The notes below the pieces were generated by a model, which was given only the letters and a program-made list of their open reading frames with translations, ran no database searches and was not told the origin of the DNA. From Polytrichum commune (taxonomy: Eukaryota > Streptophyta > Polytrichopsida > Polytrichales > Polytrichaceae), in contig OX485803.1 of assembly GCA_950295325.1 (NCBI GenBank), positions 31,062,001-31,126,000 of the forward strand: DNA of 64,000 nucleotides, in the 5' to 3' direction. Shown piece after piece: positions 11,046-23,204 of the stretch. Both the position numbers and the translations under genes were made by a program. Numbering within the stretch: position 1 is the stretch's first letter; the number at the start of each line of letters is the position of its first letter.

Positions 11046-12190
11046 TACAATCACTACGCGTGGAGGAAACCTCTCAAAAGAGCACCAAAGAATTGGTGCT
11101 AGGTATCATTCTAACATAAAATATAAAGTTGCTAGATATTTTTTTAACAGAAAAATAAAGTTGCTAGATACTACATTTAGTGCTAGATGCTATTTTAAGA
11201 GCTTTCAATGGCATACTACACTTATAATCTTATGGAGAGTTGAGCATGCTATGGCCTATTAAAGTTGTGAAGGTCCTTGGAGCCAACACACCAAGCAACC
11301 TCTCAACACCTCTACAACTAAAATGCCTAAACCTAGGATAGATATTGCACAGAAACTGAAGGCCCTCCCCCTTAAGCTCGTATCCCTTATCATAATCGAA
11401 CATTAGATTCCAAATATATTTTTGCGTGGTAGAGACTCATGAATAGTTTCGAGGTTTTAAAAAAAACACTCCTATCTCCCTAATGCATGTATGTTAGGAA
11501 TGCCTTTTTCTGCAACCCAAAGGTGTAAATATACATGATACATGTTTTCAAAGAAACCGCCCTCTATGTTGAATGTATGTGCTATGATACATACAAACAC
11601 GTGCATCTCCCAAGGGCAATAGTGCATGAACTCGTTTTCATCATTTTGACGACTTTCAAATTTTGTCTTTGCTCGTGAACTCATTTTCAACCTTTGACTA
11701 CTTTCAAATTTTGCCCATGCTCAACGACAATGTGAACTCATTTTCAACATTTGACAACTTTCAAATTGTGTCTATGCTCAACGACAATGGATTGATTGGA
11801 AATTGGTGTATGGATCGCCAAGGGTGTGAAATGCCACTTGAGGATCATATGACCTTGGCAAATCTTAGGGTGAAACCCACATACCCGAGGTTGAATCATG
11901 ATCGAGGTCTTCATAAGCAACTCACGCACTACCTAGCATTCTAGACCTTTGAATTATTCACAAAAGACGAACACTTCATTCTACATCGGCAAAGTTATGA
12001 TGAACTACGGACTTTGGGAGCATTGTGATCTTCGATTGTAAGAGCACCAACATGGTCTTCATAGAATGTTGTAGTCATAGGGCACGAGGTACATTGGGAT
12101 CATTTTTGTCACCTCAAATCATGGGACTTTTTGGTTCAAGAACTTCAAAACGTAGTTTCCCATTGTTAGGCTTCTCGGCAAATTGGCAAA
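11046..12190. other. Intergenic with short local repeats
   Basis: A roughly 50-bp unit containing gaactcattttcaacctttgac is repeated three times at about 11640-11780 (caaattttg and caaattgtg variants, each followed by c(t)ttgctc or catgctcaacgacaatg). The stretch at 11200-11420 is weakly similar to 19205-19385 (ggtccttgga(g) followed by caca(c/a) and aacctctcaac). No gene was recognised. Confidence 0.4.
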
Positions 12191-12199
12191 TATTCCCGG

Positions 12200-12605
12200 G
12201 GGGGTACACTCCATTGCCACGTTGAACACCACGTGTGATTAAAAAAAATACTTATTAAGTAAAGCATCACTAAAACGAGTCAATACTTTATCAATTTTTT
12301 TCATGGGTAGATATACACAGTATCTATTGCATAGTCAAAAATGGTAACCAAATTTGGTGTTTTGTTTTTTAATAAAACATACCGTATCTAACTAGAATGA
12401 CGCAAAAGTAAACTAAAAACATTACTACAAAAATGAAGATGACTAAATATTTCAAAAATATTTCAAAAAATATTATCAATGATTATGTACATGTAGAAAA
12501 AATATCATAATTTTGAAACTTATCTATGACATATAATATAGGGTAACATAATTTGATCGCACATGGTTATGAAACGTAAGGGGGTGTGATCGCCCCGAGC
12601 AAATA
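12200..12605. repeat. Dispersed repeat (family G), copy of 21335-21765
   Basis: Collinear with 21335-21765 in the same orientation: ggggtacactccattg versus ggggtgcactccattg, gttgaacaccacgt, a shared agatatacac(a/g) block, aactagaatga(c/t)gcaaaa, atgtagaaaaaatatcata and catataatatagggta. Clearly homologous and non-coding. The second copy lies inside a Harbinger-like element. Confidence 0.8.
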
Positions 12606-13263
12606 TTCAACTAGGATAAGCACCTTCGACTAGTGTATTAAACTTGAATGTTCATACTTTCATCCCCAATGATTGAGTTGGATATCAATATAAAGTCTCA
12701 TGTGAAAATAATATGCTAATACCATCTTATAGATGATACATGTCCATAATAATTTATGCCTTGAATCATGTTGTTTTTGCAAGTCGATTGAATTTTATAA
12801 ATGTACAATGTTGCACATGTTATCCACAAAATAACATTGGCTACTTGAAACAAACCCCTCAATATCCTTCAAAAATTCTTAGTATTATTTGTATGCATTT
12901 TTTTGAGTCCATTGTCCCTTTAGAATATCTTGAATCTTTACAGCCTTTGTGATTATAATGATACATAATCACTAAAATAAAAGGGATTGGCGGAGCAATT
13001 TTTGAATATTATAGACTTGTGCATTCTCCATATTGTTAATAGAATCAATGCCATGGACCTAATTTTGAGGCAAGATACTTCTAGTTAAGGTTGTGCCTCC
13101 TATCAAAAACTTGATGCTCAAAGGGCGTGAGGTGTTAATACACAACCATGTACAAAATTTACACATGCTTCACCACGTTCATGAATCATATTTTATATAT
13201 TTGTTTGTTTGAATCCTCGTTAAAGATATTCTCTTTTGTCAATGAGAATATAAGATCGTACTC
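12606..13263. other. Intergenic, no gene recognised
   Basis: AT-rich. A weak similarity to 40570-40650 surrounds cgaatcatattttata-like words. One 70-codon frame (12740-12952) has no known motif. Confidence 0.3.
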
Positions 13264-13271
13264 GTACTAGG

Positions 13272-13497
13272 CAGTGATCGGGGAGATTTTTGGGCATAAT
13301 CGGTTGAGATCCTAGTGTTTGCAAGTCCAACCGGTTACATGTTGACATCCTCTGGTTTTCCTTTATTAAATTGGGGTATATTCTATAAATCCCTCTACAA
13401 TGATCGGTAATTTTCCTGCAGTCTTGAACTTCCACCGGTTATTTCTCAAATTCAACCGGTTCATTTGTAACTAACTGCCGGTTCTCCCCGATCATTG
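13272..13497 (+). mobile_element. hAT-like MITE (family C), best-preserved copy
   Basis: The 226-bp element begins CAGTGATCGGGGAGA and ends with the inverse, TCTCCCCGATCATTG. It is bounded by a perfect 8-bp target duplication GTACTAGG (13264-13271 and 13498-13505). An 8-bp duplication with CA-starting termini is characteristic of hAT transposons. It has no coding capacity. It defines the family also seen at 6273, 24790, 36520, 42115, 42948 and 51756. Confidence 0.9.
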
Positions 13498-13659
13498 GTA
13501 CTAGGCATTGAAGATCAGAATAATTATATACATTTGCATCCTAGGGCACCCAAACTGCATATGTGACTCTAACATCTATAATAATGTCAAACAATGTGTA
13601 TTTTTGACGAAGTTTTTGCAAGTTTTTTACATTTCACACGCAAAAACTTGCACAAAAAA

Positions 13660-14380
13660 TAAATCGTACATCAATTGGCACGCATAATTTAGATTTTGAC
13701 ATGTAGTGTGACTTGAAACCACACGTGAATTGACACTTTAGAAATTGAAATGACACCTACTACTAGGCATGTGACATCAAGGTGACGTTTTAAAAGAAAA
13801 TGTAGATGTCAATTGACATTCATTTTTGTTTTTGAAAACATCAAGTGGCACTTTGGATTTGAAGTTGAACTTCAAATGAAATTTGTCAAACATACACATT
13901 GATGTCAGAATCTCTAACTTGTTCAAATAGTCCACTTGAAGACTAAAATAACTTTTAGACAAGGTCACTTTTGGCCCGATTAGCTCAAAATGAAAATACG
14001 TAGCTCTAAAACACAAAAAAAAAATTGCACGTCAATTGGCACACATAATTTAGATTTTGACATGTAGTGTGACTTGAAACCACACGTGAATTGACACTTT
14101 AGAATTTATTGAAATGACACCTACTACTGGGCATGTGACATCAAGGTGACGTTTTAAAAGAAAATGTAGATGTCAATTGACATTCATTTTTGTTTTTGAA
14201 AACATCAAGTGGCACTTTGGATTTGAAGTTGAACTTCAAATGAAATTTGTCAAACATACACACTGACGTCAAAGTCTCTAACTTGTTCCAACAACCCACT
14301 TGAAGAATAAATTACTTTTAGACAAGGTCACTTTTGACCCGATTAGCTCAAAATGAAATTACGTAGCTCCAAAACACCCT
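13660..14380. repeat. Tandem duplication of a ~358-bp unit
   Basis: The unit at about 13662-14018 is repeated at 14023-14378 with only scattered changes (by eye about 95% identity). It starts near a t(a/g)catcaattggca(c)-type word and ends at cgtagctc(t/c)aaaacac. Inside are tgacatgtagtgtgact and an inverted ttgaagttgaacttcaa. High identity implies a recent duplication. It encodes nothing recognisable. Confidence 0.9.
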
Positions 14381-15100
14381 TTCTTGCATGGAGAGGCCCA
14401 ATATTAGAGGCTTAGGGGATCACCACAAGACAATTTATTGACCTTTTTGGATACTTGGGAATCGAAGTGGCATCACCTTTTTTACACGTGGTTCACAAAA
14501 CATGCTTCAAAGAATCTCACCAAGTGCTCCCAATAGGAGACTGCTATAAAAGGTCGCAATTTGTATGTTAGTGACTTCTCACTTGTGGACCCTTGTGATT
14601 GGACCAACGTGGAACTTTCACATCCACTTGAGACCAACAAAATAAATTAAAAAAATAGCGAATCTTCCAATAGCTTATGCCACACTTCTTGGAATATTCA
14701 CAAAGTCCAATTTGCATCACTTCCCTTGTTGGCAAGCTTTGCCACTCACTTAAAAAATGTGCATGATGAAGATCCATACTATTTTATGTTCAATTCATCC
14801 AATGTGACACTCCAATGACCATTGTGCATGACGAAGATCCAATCCAACTTTGATGTCATGCGCCTAAAACATCCGAAATCTCGTCCAAAACCGACAACTA
14901 TGTTTGGAATTATGTGTGTATGTAAATGAACTCGCATGATTGTATGGCATTCATCAATCGTAGAGTCAAGAGAAATAAGTAATTAGTTCTATCACTTCAA
15001 CCCTTCAAGTGTTGGCATGTGTGATTTTATGATATATACCACATCAATATCCCGATTAGTTTGTGGTACTATTCGGGGTTACGCAAAGCTATAAGTACTT
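14381..15100. other. Intergenic, no gene recognised
   Basis: Short direct similarity occurs between about 14760-14775 and 14825-14840 (gtgcatgatgaagatcca and gtgcatgacgaagatcca). Nothing else was seen. Confidence 0.35.
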
Positions 15101-15106
15101 TAATTA

Positions 15107-15316
15107 CACTATTTAATGTCACTTATTATTTGGAGTTACAAAATGCTACATGTATTTACTATATATCTCATATTTGACGAGAAAATTTGAAATTGGTTGT
15201 TTGGACAAGATAGAATATTACAACTTTACTTGGTAGAAAAAGTACATCAATAGTTAAAAGGTATAGCATCATGTAACTCCAGATAGTAAGTGACAATAAA
15301 TATCACGCATTTAGTG
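15107..15316. mobile_element. TA-flanked MITE (family A)
   Basis: Inverted ends: CACTATTTAATGTCACTTA with TTATTTGGAGTTACA on the left, and TGTAACTCCAGATAGTAAGTG running to TTTAGTG on the right. TA lies directly outside both ends (15105-15106 and 15317-15318). The subterminal TIR is about 35 bp. A TA duplication fits Tc1/mariner-type (Stowaway-like) MITEs. Other copies are at 36563, 39656 and 51957. Confidence 0.75.
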
Positions 15317-15725
15317 TAGTGAATGAGAATGTACTATTTTACCAAGAAAAGTCATTAATGTTCTCTATTGTCCAGAAAACCTAATGAAGTTTCGTTAATA
15401 AAAAATAGACTCTTGAGCAAGACATTATTGCAGTGCGTAACTCCAAATAATACGCATGCACTAAGTGGGATAATCGACGTGATGCATTGGACAACATCGG
15501 GACAAGTGTTTTTGCAAGAGTTTGTTCCATTGTCCATAGAGGACGAGTTTGCATCTATTTTCATGCAACTTCGATCTTATGCAAGTTAAAGAAATCATTT
15601 CATGATCCTAGGGGAATCACTTTTCATTGGAACTATAAATGACGTACATGTGCGACTATGACATAAACCCCCTACATATGACAAAATTTTAAAAGAAACA
15701 TAGAAAATCAGAGGCATGTGTAATA
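15317..15725. other. Intergenic, no gene recognised
   Basis: Two overlapping frames on opposite strands (15355-15589) of about 70 codons show no domain. Nothing else was seen. Confidence 0.3.
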
Positions 15726-16065
15726 ATGATATGCTATTTTATAGATTCATGTTTTTGTACTATAGTTCAATTTGATGTGATATATGCCTTCACTACATAC
15801 ACAATATACAAGTCTTTCCGAGAATAGGTCTTCATCATGTACACAACCCACTTTCACTTTCCATTGCAAAAGTTATTAACGGTCTTTCTTCCATAATTGT
15901 AACTCATTGTAATACAACCCTACAACATACTTCAATCATGACAATCATTGATACATGAATTTTGACACTCAAGGACCCCCTTTTGTATACAACATACACT
16001 CGTGGCTCGAATAAAACCCCTATCCAAACTCACATTAATTTGTACCCCCCACGAGTCCATAATTG
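15726..16065. repeat. Dispersed repeat (family E)
   Basis: Collinear with about 44925-45770: the cactacatacaca block, cccactttcactttcca, a shared aataa(c/g)acccctt(c) segment and a cattaatttgtac(a)-type end. A third, shorter copy lies at 27890-28040. Confidence 0.6.
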
Positions 16066-16590
16066 GGGTTTGAATGTTGTAATTTGTAATTAGTGTGATT
16101 TTTTGGGAAGGCTTTGCATTTCTAGGGTGTTATGCATGTCTACTTTCATCATCTTGATATTAATGTACATCGTCACCCAATTGTCTTCTGTATCTCAACA
16201 ATGCATGTGTACATGAAGGTAAAGAGGAACGGGCTCCCATTCACGTTAGGGTAAAAACTTTTATTTTATGTGTACATGGAGTTAAGTTAAGATTTATGCA
16301 AAAAGATTATCAATATAATATGAAATGTAAATAATAAAAAATTCATTGTACATTTATATCAAGATGATGTAAGTGGACATCCATAATACCCTAGAATTGC
16401 AAGGCCTTCCAAAAAAATCACACTATAGTCTCTCCCAACAACGCATGTATACACATAGTCAAGTAAAAATTGCCGAATTTGGGGACACATGTGTAGCAAA
16501 ATGAACTTGGATAGCCTTGGATGGCCTTGGATAGCCTCACATAATGTATTGTCAAATAACATGGCTTTGAGAAAATATCTTTGAGGCTCA
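16066..16590. other. Intergenic, no gene recognised
   Basis: Contains a short tandem of ttggatagcctc/ttggatggcc words at 16508-16538 and two similar stretches containing an a(c)aatgcatgtgtaca-like word (16200 and 16440, inverted relative to surrounding text). No gene. Confidence 0.3.
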
Positions 16591-16594
16591 TATC

Positions 16595-17060
16595 AACTTT
16601 GAGTACAAAATGATTTGGTGTGTTCAGGTCAAATATTATTTAGCCACGTGGGTCAATTCACGACCTTGGAATATGCCAATTTTATTTTGTGGACCCTTGA
16701 ACAATGTAAGAATATTTGTATTCTATTCAAATAGTTAGGCTAAACTTGAGAATTGCGGTGGGGTTATATTCTTGCCACTATGCACGTGAATCATTGTTCA
16801 TCCCAGTAATATTCGTATGAATATTTATTTATCCCAATATTATTCCGTAAAAACACTATTCATAGCAACATTATCATTGAGAATATTGAGAATATTGACA
16901 ATATTCTTACTATTCAAACTAGCACTATTCATTTTTTATACCGGCATCATTGTTTTCTTAGTTTCATCCCATAACGATAAGATAGTGGAGGCCCATGTCA
17001 AATGCTAAATATATAGAGGGAGACAAAAATGCAGTTTGAAGAATGTTATGGTTGAAGATC
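16595..17060. repeat. Dispersed repeat, copy of 18575-18955
   Basis: In direct orientation with 18575-18955: attatttagcca(c/t)gtgg, a ggtgg(g/a)gtta block, cattgttcatccca, ctattcatag, acaatattcttactaat-like and agatagtgg(a/g)g. A neighbouring block, ataatatacatatt then tattatgcattgact, also occurs twice (17195-17250 and 18340-18390) but in rearranged order. This indicates repeated rearrangement of one TE family. Confidence 0.65.
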
Positions 17061-18330
17061 AAGGGAAAAAGTTGTCAATTTTTCAAAAGAATTGGACTTA
17101 AAGAAACTAGTAGCCCAATCAATAAAAAATTAGATGGATTTTTTTTGTCCTTGTGAGTTGTGACCTATTATGCTATTTGTGTTTGTGTAAAATATACATA
17201 TTTTCAAGGTTGGGACTCTAAAGCAATGTATTATGCATTGACTTAATGTTTACAAAGCATAGAGCAATGAATGGGTAGTGTCGGCAATTAATTACAAGCT
17301 AGCCGGTTGATTTTGAGAATTTATGAATGAAATAGAAACGTTTAGGAAGGGGTTCCGGAAGAAAATCAAGATTTTTGGAAGTGGGCTGATTAGAAAAAAA
17401 AAAATGGCCGGCATTTAGGCAAGATGCCCTAGAGTATCCACGGCAAATTACCAATTAAAAGGTATTTTTCATGGCGGGCAGCCGACTAGAAATATACTTT
17501 TTAGGAAAAAAATTAATACTATGCAGATTTGGAGACTTGAAGACTTGGAGTTACCATTGCCTTGCTAGCTTGTGGTTTAGGGTTAGTTGCTTGCCACCGC
17601 AACTTGCATTCTGTAGCTTGCATTTTCGTTTCCATTCCGAGTTTTCGAGTGCTTGACTTCTTGAATCGCTGAATCGTTGAGTGATTGACTTTGTGCCACT
17701 CCAACATCTCTTGTTTCACATTTGGAGCTCTCAATGCACGGAGCTACAGTCGGAAAAAACTTGGACCCTTTGTGGTGCTTGTATTTTTTGAAGGCTAAAT
17801 CCTTAGCCCGAAGTTGGTAGGGTCTTTGCCATGTTCAACTCCTGCTAAGAATACTATTTAGACAAAAAGAAAGGAGACTGAATGCCAACATTCTTTAACC
17901 ATGAACACTCAGGAAAAAAGAGGAATAAATGACAATGAAACTTAAAAGAAAAGAAAATAAAGAGGAAAAAAAACATCCACCACCAAAATATAAAACATGC
18001 CCCATCTTAAACATTCAGGAAAATGAATAAATGAAAAAAAATGATGGACTAATTGCCTGAATACATCAGGAAATGAGGGATATCAACCGATAAAATTTGT
18101 ACTCTCTAGGCCCACTTCCGGGTAAAATTTGAAAAATCCAAGCCACCTCCTAAAAGCTAGGAAATTATTCATTTTCTCTACAGAACTCTCCGGACTCTGG
18201 CATAGAGATTTTGGGGTAGAGACTTTGAGAAAACTTTTTGACTTATTGTCGGGTTGAGGGTTGAAGGTCCTCAATGACATTAGTGGTAATTGGAGGCTAC
18301 TTCCATGAAAAGATGTCCTTAATCTCGTGC
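17061..18330. other. Intergenic, no gene recognised
   Basis: A C/T-balanced block at about 17470-17760 with frames of 61-71 codons on both strands has no recognised domain. Purine-rich A/G stretches lie at 17880-18050. No gene can be supported. Confidence 0.3.
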
Positions 18331-18574
18331 TTGTGTATAATATACATATTCTCAACATTGGACTCCGAATAGGTGTATTATGCATTGACTATGAAGCTTT
18401 GAGTATTTACGGCAAAGACTTTGACACTATAAATCATTCATAGCATGTGCATTTATAAGGTAGTGGATTATGCCCATGTATACATGTCAAATTGAATTCT
18501 TGATTTGCGTATACATATATAATGAGCTTTTGAAAATGGCACTCTTTATCATTCAAAGTAAATACTTTTAAATG

Positions 18575-18955
18575 CATATCATAACATTATTTAGCCATGT
18601 GGCTGAGTTCCATGGGTCCCAAACAAAGTGAGAATATTCACTTATTATTCATACATTCATGCCAAACTTGGAGATTTGGGTGGAGTTACGCTCCCAACAC
18701 CATGCGCATGAAACATTGTTCATTCCAAGAATTTTTTTGGAAATCATTGTTCATCCCATAATTATTCCTTGGAAATGCTATTCATAGTATAACTATCACT
18801 AAAAACACCGTCACTTTTCACAATATTCTTACTAATCATACTGGCACTATTCATTGTTCAATCGGTGGCAATTTCTTCCCATGAAAATAAGATAGTGGGG
18901 CCTCATGCTAACCAAAGAATAAAACACACCATGTAGCTGAATGATGTTATGACAC
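18575..18955. repeat. Dispersed repeat, copy of 16595-17060
   Basis: Second copy of the repeat described at 16595-17060, in the same orientation, with roughly 70-75% identity by eye. Confidence 0.65.
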
Positions 18956-19795
18956 CACAAATTTTTATTTATTTATATTGATTCTATTTGTTCTCTTATA
19001 TACTCATAAGAAAATATCAAAAGAGATTTGGACCTTTGGAAGGATTGTCTCAACCTTGCTTTCAGCTCAATCTTGTTGCATGTTAGAATCCATTCCAACA
19101 TTTAATCTCAAATCTTTCAAAACTAAAGCATCACAATTTAGGGACTTTGTATGTATTCGCATATTTGAAATATAGAGTGTGTTTCATACCATTATGAGTT
19201 TATTTGTAAGAGCTTTCCAAATTGTGTGTTACAAGCCTCATTTGATGTAGACAATAGCTTCTTTGGATTATCAAAGGTTCGGGGTCCTTGGAGTAAGCAC
19301 ACAATACAACCTTTCAACCAACTTCTATGAGCAATCTTGCATGGGAGCTTAGGGCTTTCCCAAAGGCTCAAAACCTTGAGAAAGCAATTACCCCCTTACA
19401 TATATTATATATTACATGATGTTATATAGTTCATATTTGATGAATTATACACACACACCCCCCTCACACACACACAAGGGATCTTATATTACACCCATGT
19501 GTAGTATGAATTTTTGGCTATAGTTTGTTCCTACTATTGGCAGGAAGTTAATTACTAAAAAAATGATTTGAAAAGAAATCGTAAAGCTAAATGTAGTGTG
19601 AACCAAAGGCTATAAGCGGTTGCCAGTGGCAACATTATTGAATCCTTGGTAAATTGTAATCCAAATTAGAATGTGAGTTTCTGTGAATGGAATGTGATTT
19701 TATTCAATGAAAAAAAGGACATAGAGAGTGTGGTCAACATGATAAAGCGTGAGTGATATTGAGATTGTATTGAAGCAATTGTGTTGAACGATAAG
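18956..19795. other. Intergenic with CA microsatellite
   Basis: An acacacac-type microsatellite interrupted by a C-run lies at 19450-19478. The segment 19205-19385 weakly resembles 11200-11420. No gene was recognised. Confidence 0.35.
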
Positions 19796-19799
19796 AAAT

Positions 19800-20875
19800 C
19801 ATACTATAACCATTGGAATTTGTGTATATAGTTCCTCATCTCTTGCATGCACGAGGACTATATAACCTTTATGGCAATCAACAACCGTAAGAAGTGACAG
19901 AGCTAGGTGATTGCAAACATGGTCAATGTAATTATTGTCCTTTTGAAACTCTTTGAGGACGTCCCCATTGCTGAAGAACATTGTGTTAGACTCCATAGTT
20001 GTCATTCAACTTTGTCAAATCTTTATGTCAAAGTTGATTGGGTATCAACACCCACTGTCTCCAAAGTGAATTGCATGTGATCCCAATATGTGATCAATGG
20101 ATCATGTGTATCCCAAACAACCTTTGTGATGTCTTCCTCACACAACTCTTTTTAGTATTTAATGACTCCCAATGTATTCCTAATGATTTCCAACCCATTT
20201 GTCATGGGGTTGTGTGTGCAAGGCTTTCGCTCCCCATCCAGTAACATACATTTGCCATGTTTGCCTTGGCGCCAAACAAGTATTCCATCCCTTGGGCACC
20301 AATTCGGTGAAGTGCACAAAACTTTGATTTGCATGCCCAATAGACCATCATCATGCATATAGAAATGTAATAGTTCAACGGTATGGCCACCTAAGTGGTC
20401 ACCTTCTTTAAAAATGAATTGTTTGATGAACGCCTTAAAATCATGTACTTCTTCAATCAAATGTGGAATGACCGGCATATTATTCAAATCCATGTACAAT
20501 TTCATGAGAAGTGGAATTGTTGGGAAATCATCTTCGTACAACTTCATGCTCCAATGTCCAAATGAAGCATCAATGTTGACAACCATCAAGAAAGAAGCAA
20601 ACACCTCCTTGAAATTCCCTTTAGCTACGAGGAGCGACCAAAAACAAAATATGTAACGACATTTGTTGTCCTTTGCACAATTATCAAGTTGTACACGGAC
20701 AGTTGATGACAATATTGTACCAACAACAGGTTGTTGGGGGGGGGGGTCCACCAATGAAGTCAAACACACATCCTTCCCATCAAGTATTGCCTCATAAAGA
20801 GGTGTTGTTCCGGAATCCTTGAATAAAACATGAGATGAAGACGTTGGTGTAAAATTCCTAAGTACGAATCACCAC
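19800..20875 (-). pseudogene. Decayed TE-type gene, PVQLDN-like domain protein
   Basis: On the minus strand a frame is open from about 20873 to 20152 without an ATG at its beginning. It then continues in recognisable but stop-interrupted form to about 19800. It contains VQLDNCAKDNKCRYIFCFWS, FKEVFASFLM, ASFGHWSMKL, TIPLLMK and PVIPHLIEEV in order. From memory these match a domain found in multicopy, probably transposon-derived proteins of many eukaryotes (the DUF7869-like type with a Q-x-D-N-C-x-x-D-N-K motif). In intact members a His-Thr-His-rich acidic motif precedes the IDAxFG segment. Here the text goes directly from SFLMVV to NIDASFG, so about five residues including the histidines are missing. 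A G11 tract (20736-20746) encodes prolines. With no start codon, an internal deletion and downstream stops, it is a dead copy. The catalytic role is inferred, not shown. Confidence 0.7.
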
Positions 20876-21042
20876 AATATCAACCTCATTGCACGTGAGG
20901 ATATTTTTTTACTAAATGATGGTGTTGCCCCCCTTTTGTGGACCACTTCTTACACCGTCTTGTTGAGTGGATAGACCCCCGATTTGCCATTGTAGTTGGC
21001 TAAAGTTGGTGCTCATTTAGAAGCATTCTTGCATCCTTCTTA

Positions 21043-22789
21043 GGGCCGCTTTACACTACAGTGGAGAAGTCCTCCGGTCAAGAATTCTAGGGGAATTTTG
21101 AAATTTGATTGGCCGAGAGTGACACTCTTATCCGGTGGTGGTTTACACTACGGCCAAGAGTCCTTTGGTGGAGAACTTTGTACATGGATGAAATAATGAC
21201 ATGGTTGGCAACGTGGCAACACTTTTTTCAAGGGGAGTTCACCAAAGGTCAAGTTTCTTGGGCAACCTCAAAGCCTCGGACAAGAAACTTGGCCTTCGGA
21301 GAATTCCAACTTCAATAAAATATTTCTTTCTTAGAGAAATCTCTCGGGGGGTGCACTCCATTGTCAAGTTGAACACCACGTACAATAAAACAAATCTACT
21401 TTTTACATATAGCATCACCAAAATGGGTCAAAATTTTATCAATTGTTTTTCATGAGTAGATATACACGGTATTTATTACATAATAAAAAACGGAAACCAA
21501 ATTTGATGATTTTTTTAAAATAAAAAGAAAACATACCGTTTCTAACTAGAATGATGCAAAATTGAATTGAAACAATTACTAAAAAAATTAAGATGCCTAA
21601 AAATAAAAAAGATAAAAAATATATTATCAATGGTTATGCATATGTAGAAAAAATATCATAAATTTTAAAATTATATATGGCATATAATATAGGGTAGCAA
21701 ACTTTTATCGCAAGTGGTAATGAAATGTTAGGAGGTGTGATGGCCCGAGATAAATCTTTGCATTATTTTTCTCCCCCTTTAGTATGACATTTATGGGAAA
21801 TACAAAAAAATCGTGTTATTGAGTTGTCATCTTCTCATTAATATGAAAAATGACAAAAAAATTGTCATATTATTGAGGGAATATGAAAACATAAGTAATA
21901 TGAGCTTTAAAATATATACAATGAGTTTAAGCAATATAGATGGTATGAAATAATAACTTATAACTCCAAACAATTACAAATATTCTTAAGAACTCTTAAA
22001 ACAAGAGTCCAAAGATCTTTGGTGTTGCCTACCCAAGTTAGCAACTGTCATCTTATCTAAATTCCCATCTAACTTTTGGAAATTAATAATTTCATTAGCA
22101 CCAAAATATAAAGAGTTTTCTAATAAGAAACTAGACAACAATGATGCATGACATTTAGCATCAAGATACTGGTGATACTATATCACCCGTGTACAAGGCA
22201 ACATACTAGGCAGGAGGCCACTCTCACCCTAACCATGTCCATTCTACACTAGTAACCCTAATTACCATTAACTTCCCAACAATAAGTGAAGTTCCCAAGT
22301 AGTTCCCAAGTGATGGATGTATTTTAATTGTACATTATATAGATGAAAGGAATTCTAGCATTAACTACGTCTTTAATATGCCAAAACGGAGATTCTATAT
22401 GTTGCATTATCGAGTGTTGTAGTCGTATAAAGAGGGAATATTGAACTAAAAAGTTTGGTCTCGTAAAAATGTGTCGTAATATTGAGGGTGTCGTATTAAC
22501 GAGGTTGGACTATACCAACATGTTATTTCCTTAAAAATCAATAAAAAGATAATGTTACCTACTTAGTTACCTTAATTTGGATGTACTATAGAGGTGGAAC
22601 ATTTTCAAATAAATTATTTTCATGAAAGAAGTTCTAAAACATTGCCATATACATTGTATTTTATTTATCAATATAATTTCTCAAGGCATTATTTTCTCTG
22701 GCATACCATCCCTCGCCTCAAACAACCATGTCTTGGGCGAAAATTCTTGACCGACCGGTGCACTTCTCCACCGTAGTGTAAAGCGACCC
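21043..22789. mobile_element. PIF/Harbinger-like element (family H2)
   Basis: Inverted termini of about 45 bp: GGGCCGCTTTACACTACAGT with GGAGAAGT at the left, and the inverse with ACTTCTCC then ACCGTAGTGTAAAGCGACCC at the right. A shared ccggtcaagaatt block lies further in. Flanks are TTA (21040-21042) and TTG (22790-22792), an imperfect 3-bp duplication. A second, internal terminus-like ggtttacactacgg at 21140 suggests nesting or terminal duplication. It carries a copy of family G (21335-21765) and no transposase frame. Confidence 0.7.
21335..21765. repeat. Dispersed repeat (family G), second copy
   Basis: Homologous to 12200-12605 in the same orientation; see that entry for shared words. 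It lies inside the H2 element, so the repeat is either part of the H2 family interior or an older insertion. Confidence 0.8.
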
Positions 22790-23200
22790 TTGCACTGTTG
22801 TTAAGAAGGGCTGAAATGATACTATGTATATGTTATGCCGTACATGATTAATCACTTTTCACAATAACTTACTTGATGACACGTTGCACTCACTTGTTGA
22901 TGGGTTAAGGATAAGAAAAAGAGGTGCTACCAAAGAGGAGGTGTTACTGTAAGGCCTCAGGTGCTTTTACCCAGGTTTGCCATGGCAAGTCTTTGGTAAA
23001 GATCTGGAGGTGTACTCAGGAACAGTGTGTTTGATACACAATTACAAGTACGTATGAAATACTTACAAAAAGTCCAAATCTGGCAATCTAGCATTCAACC
23101 GCTTGACCAAGGATTTCCACGTGGAGATGTAGGGGTCAACAAGAGTGTACTTTATGCCAGCGGTCTGTCGCTGAACTGTGGTGACACTGAAGTTGCTTGT
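22790..23200. other. Intergenic, no gene recognised
   Basis: A balanced-composition stretch leading into the duplicated leader copy. A 64-codon frame (23027-23221) has no recognisable domain. Whether it belongs to the duplicated unit is unclear. Confidence 0.3.
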
Positions 23201-23204
23201 GAAC

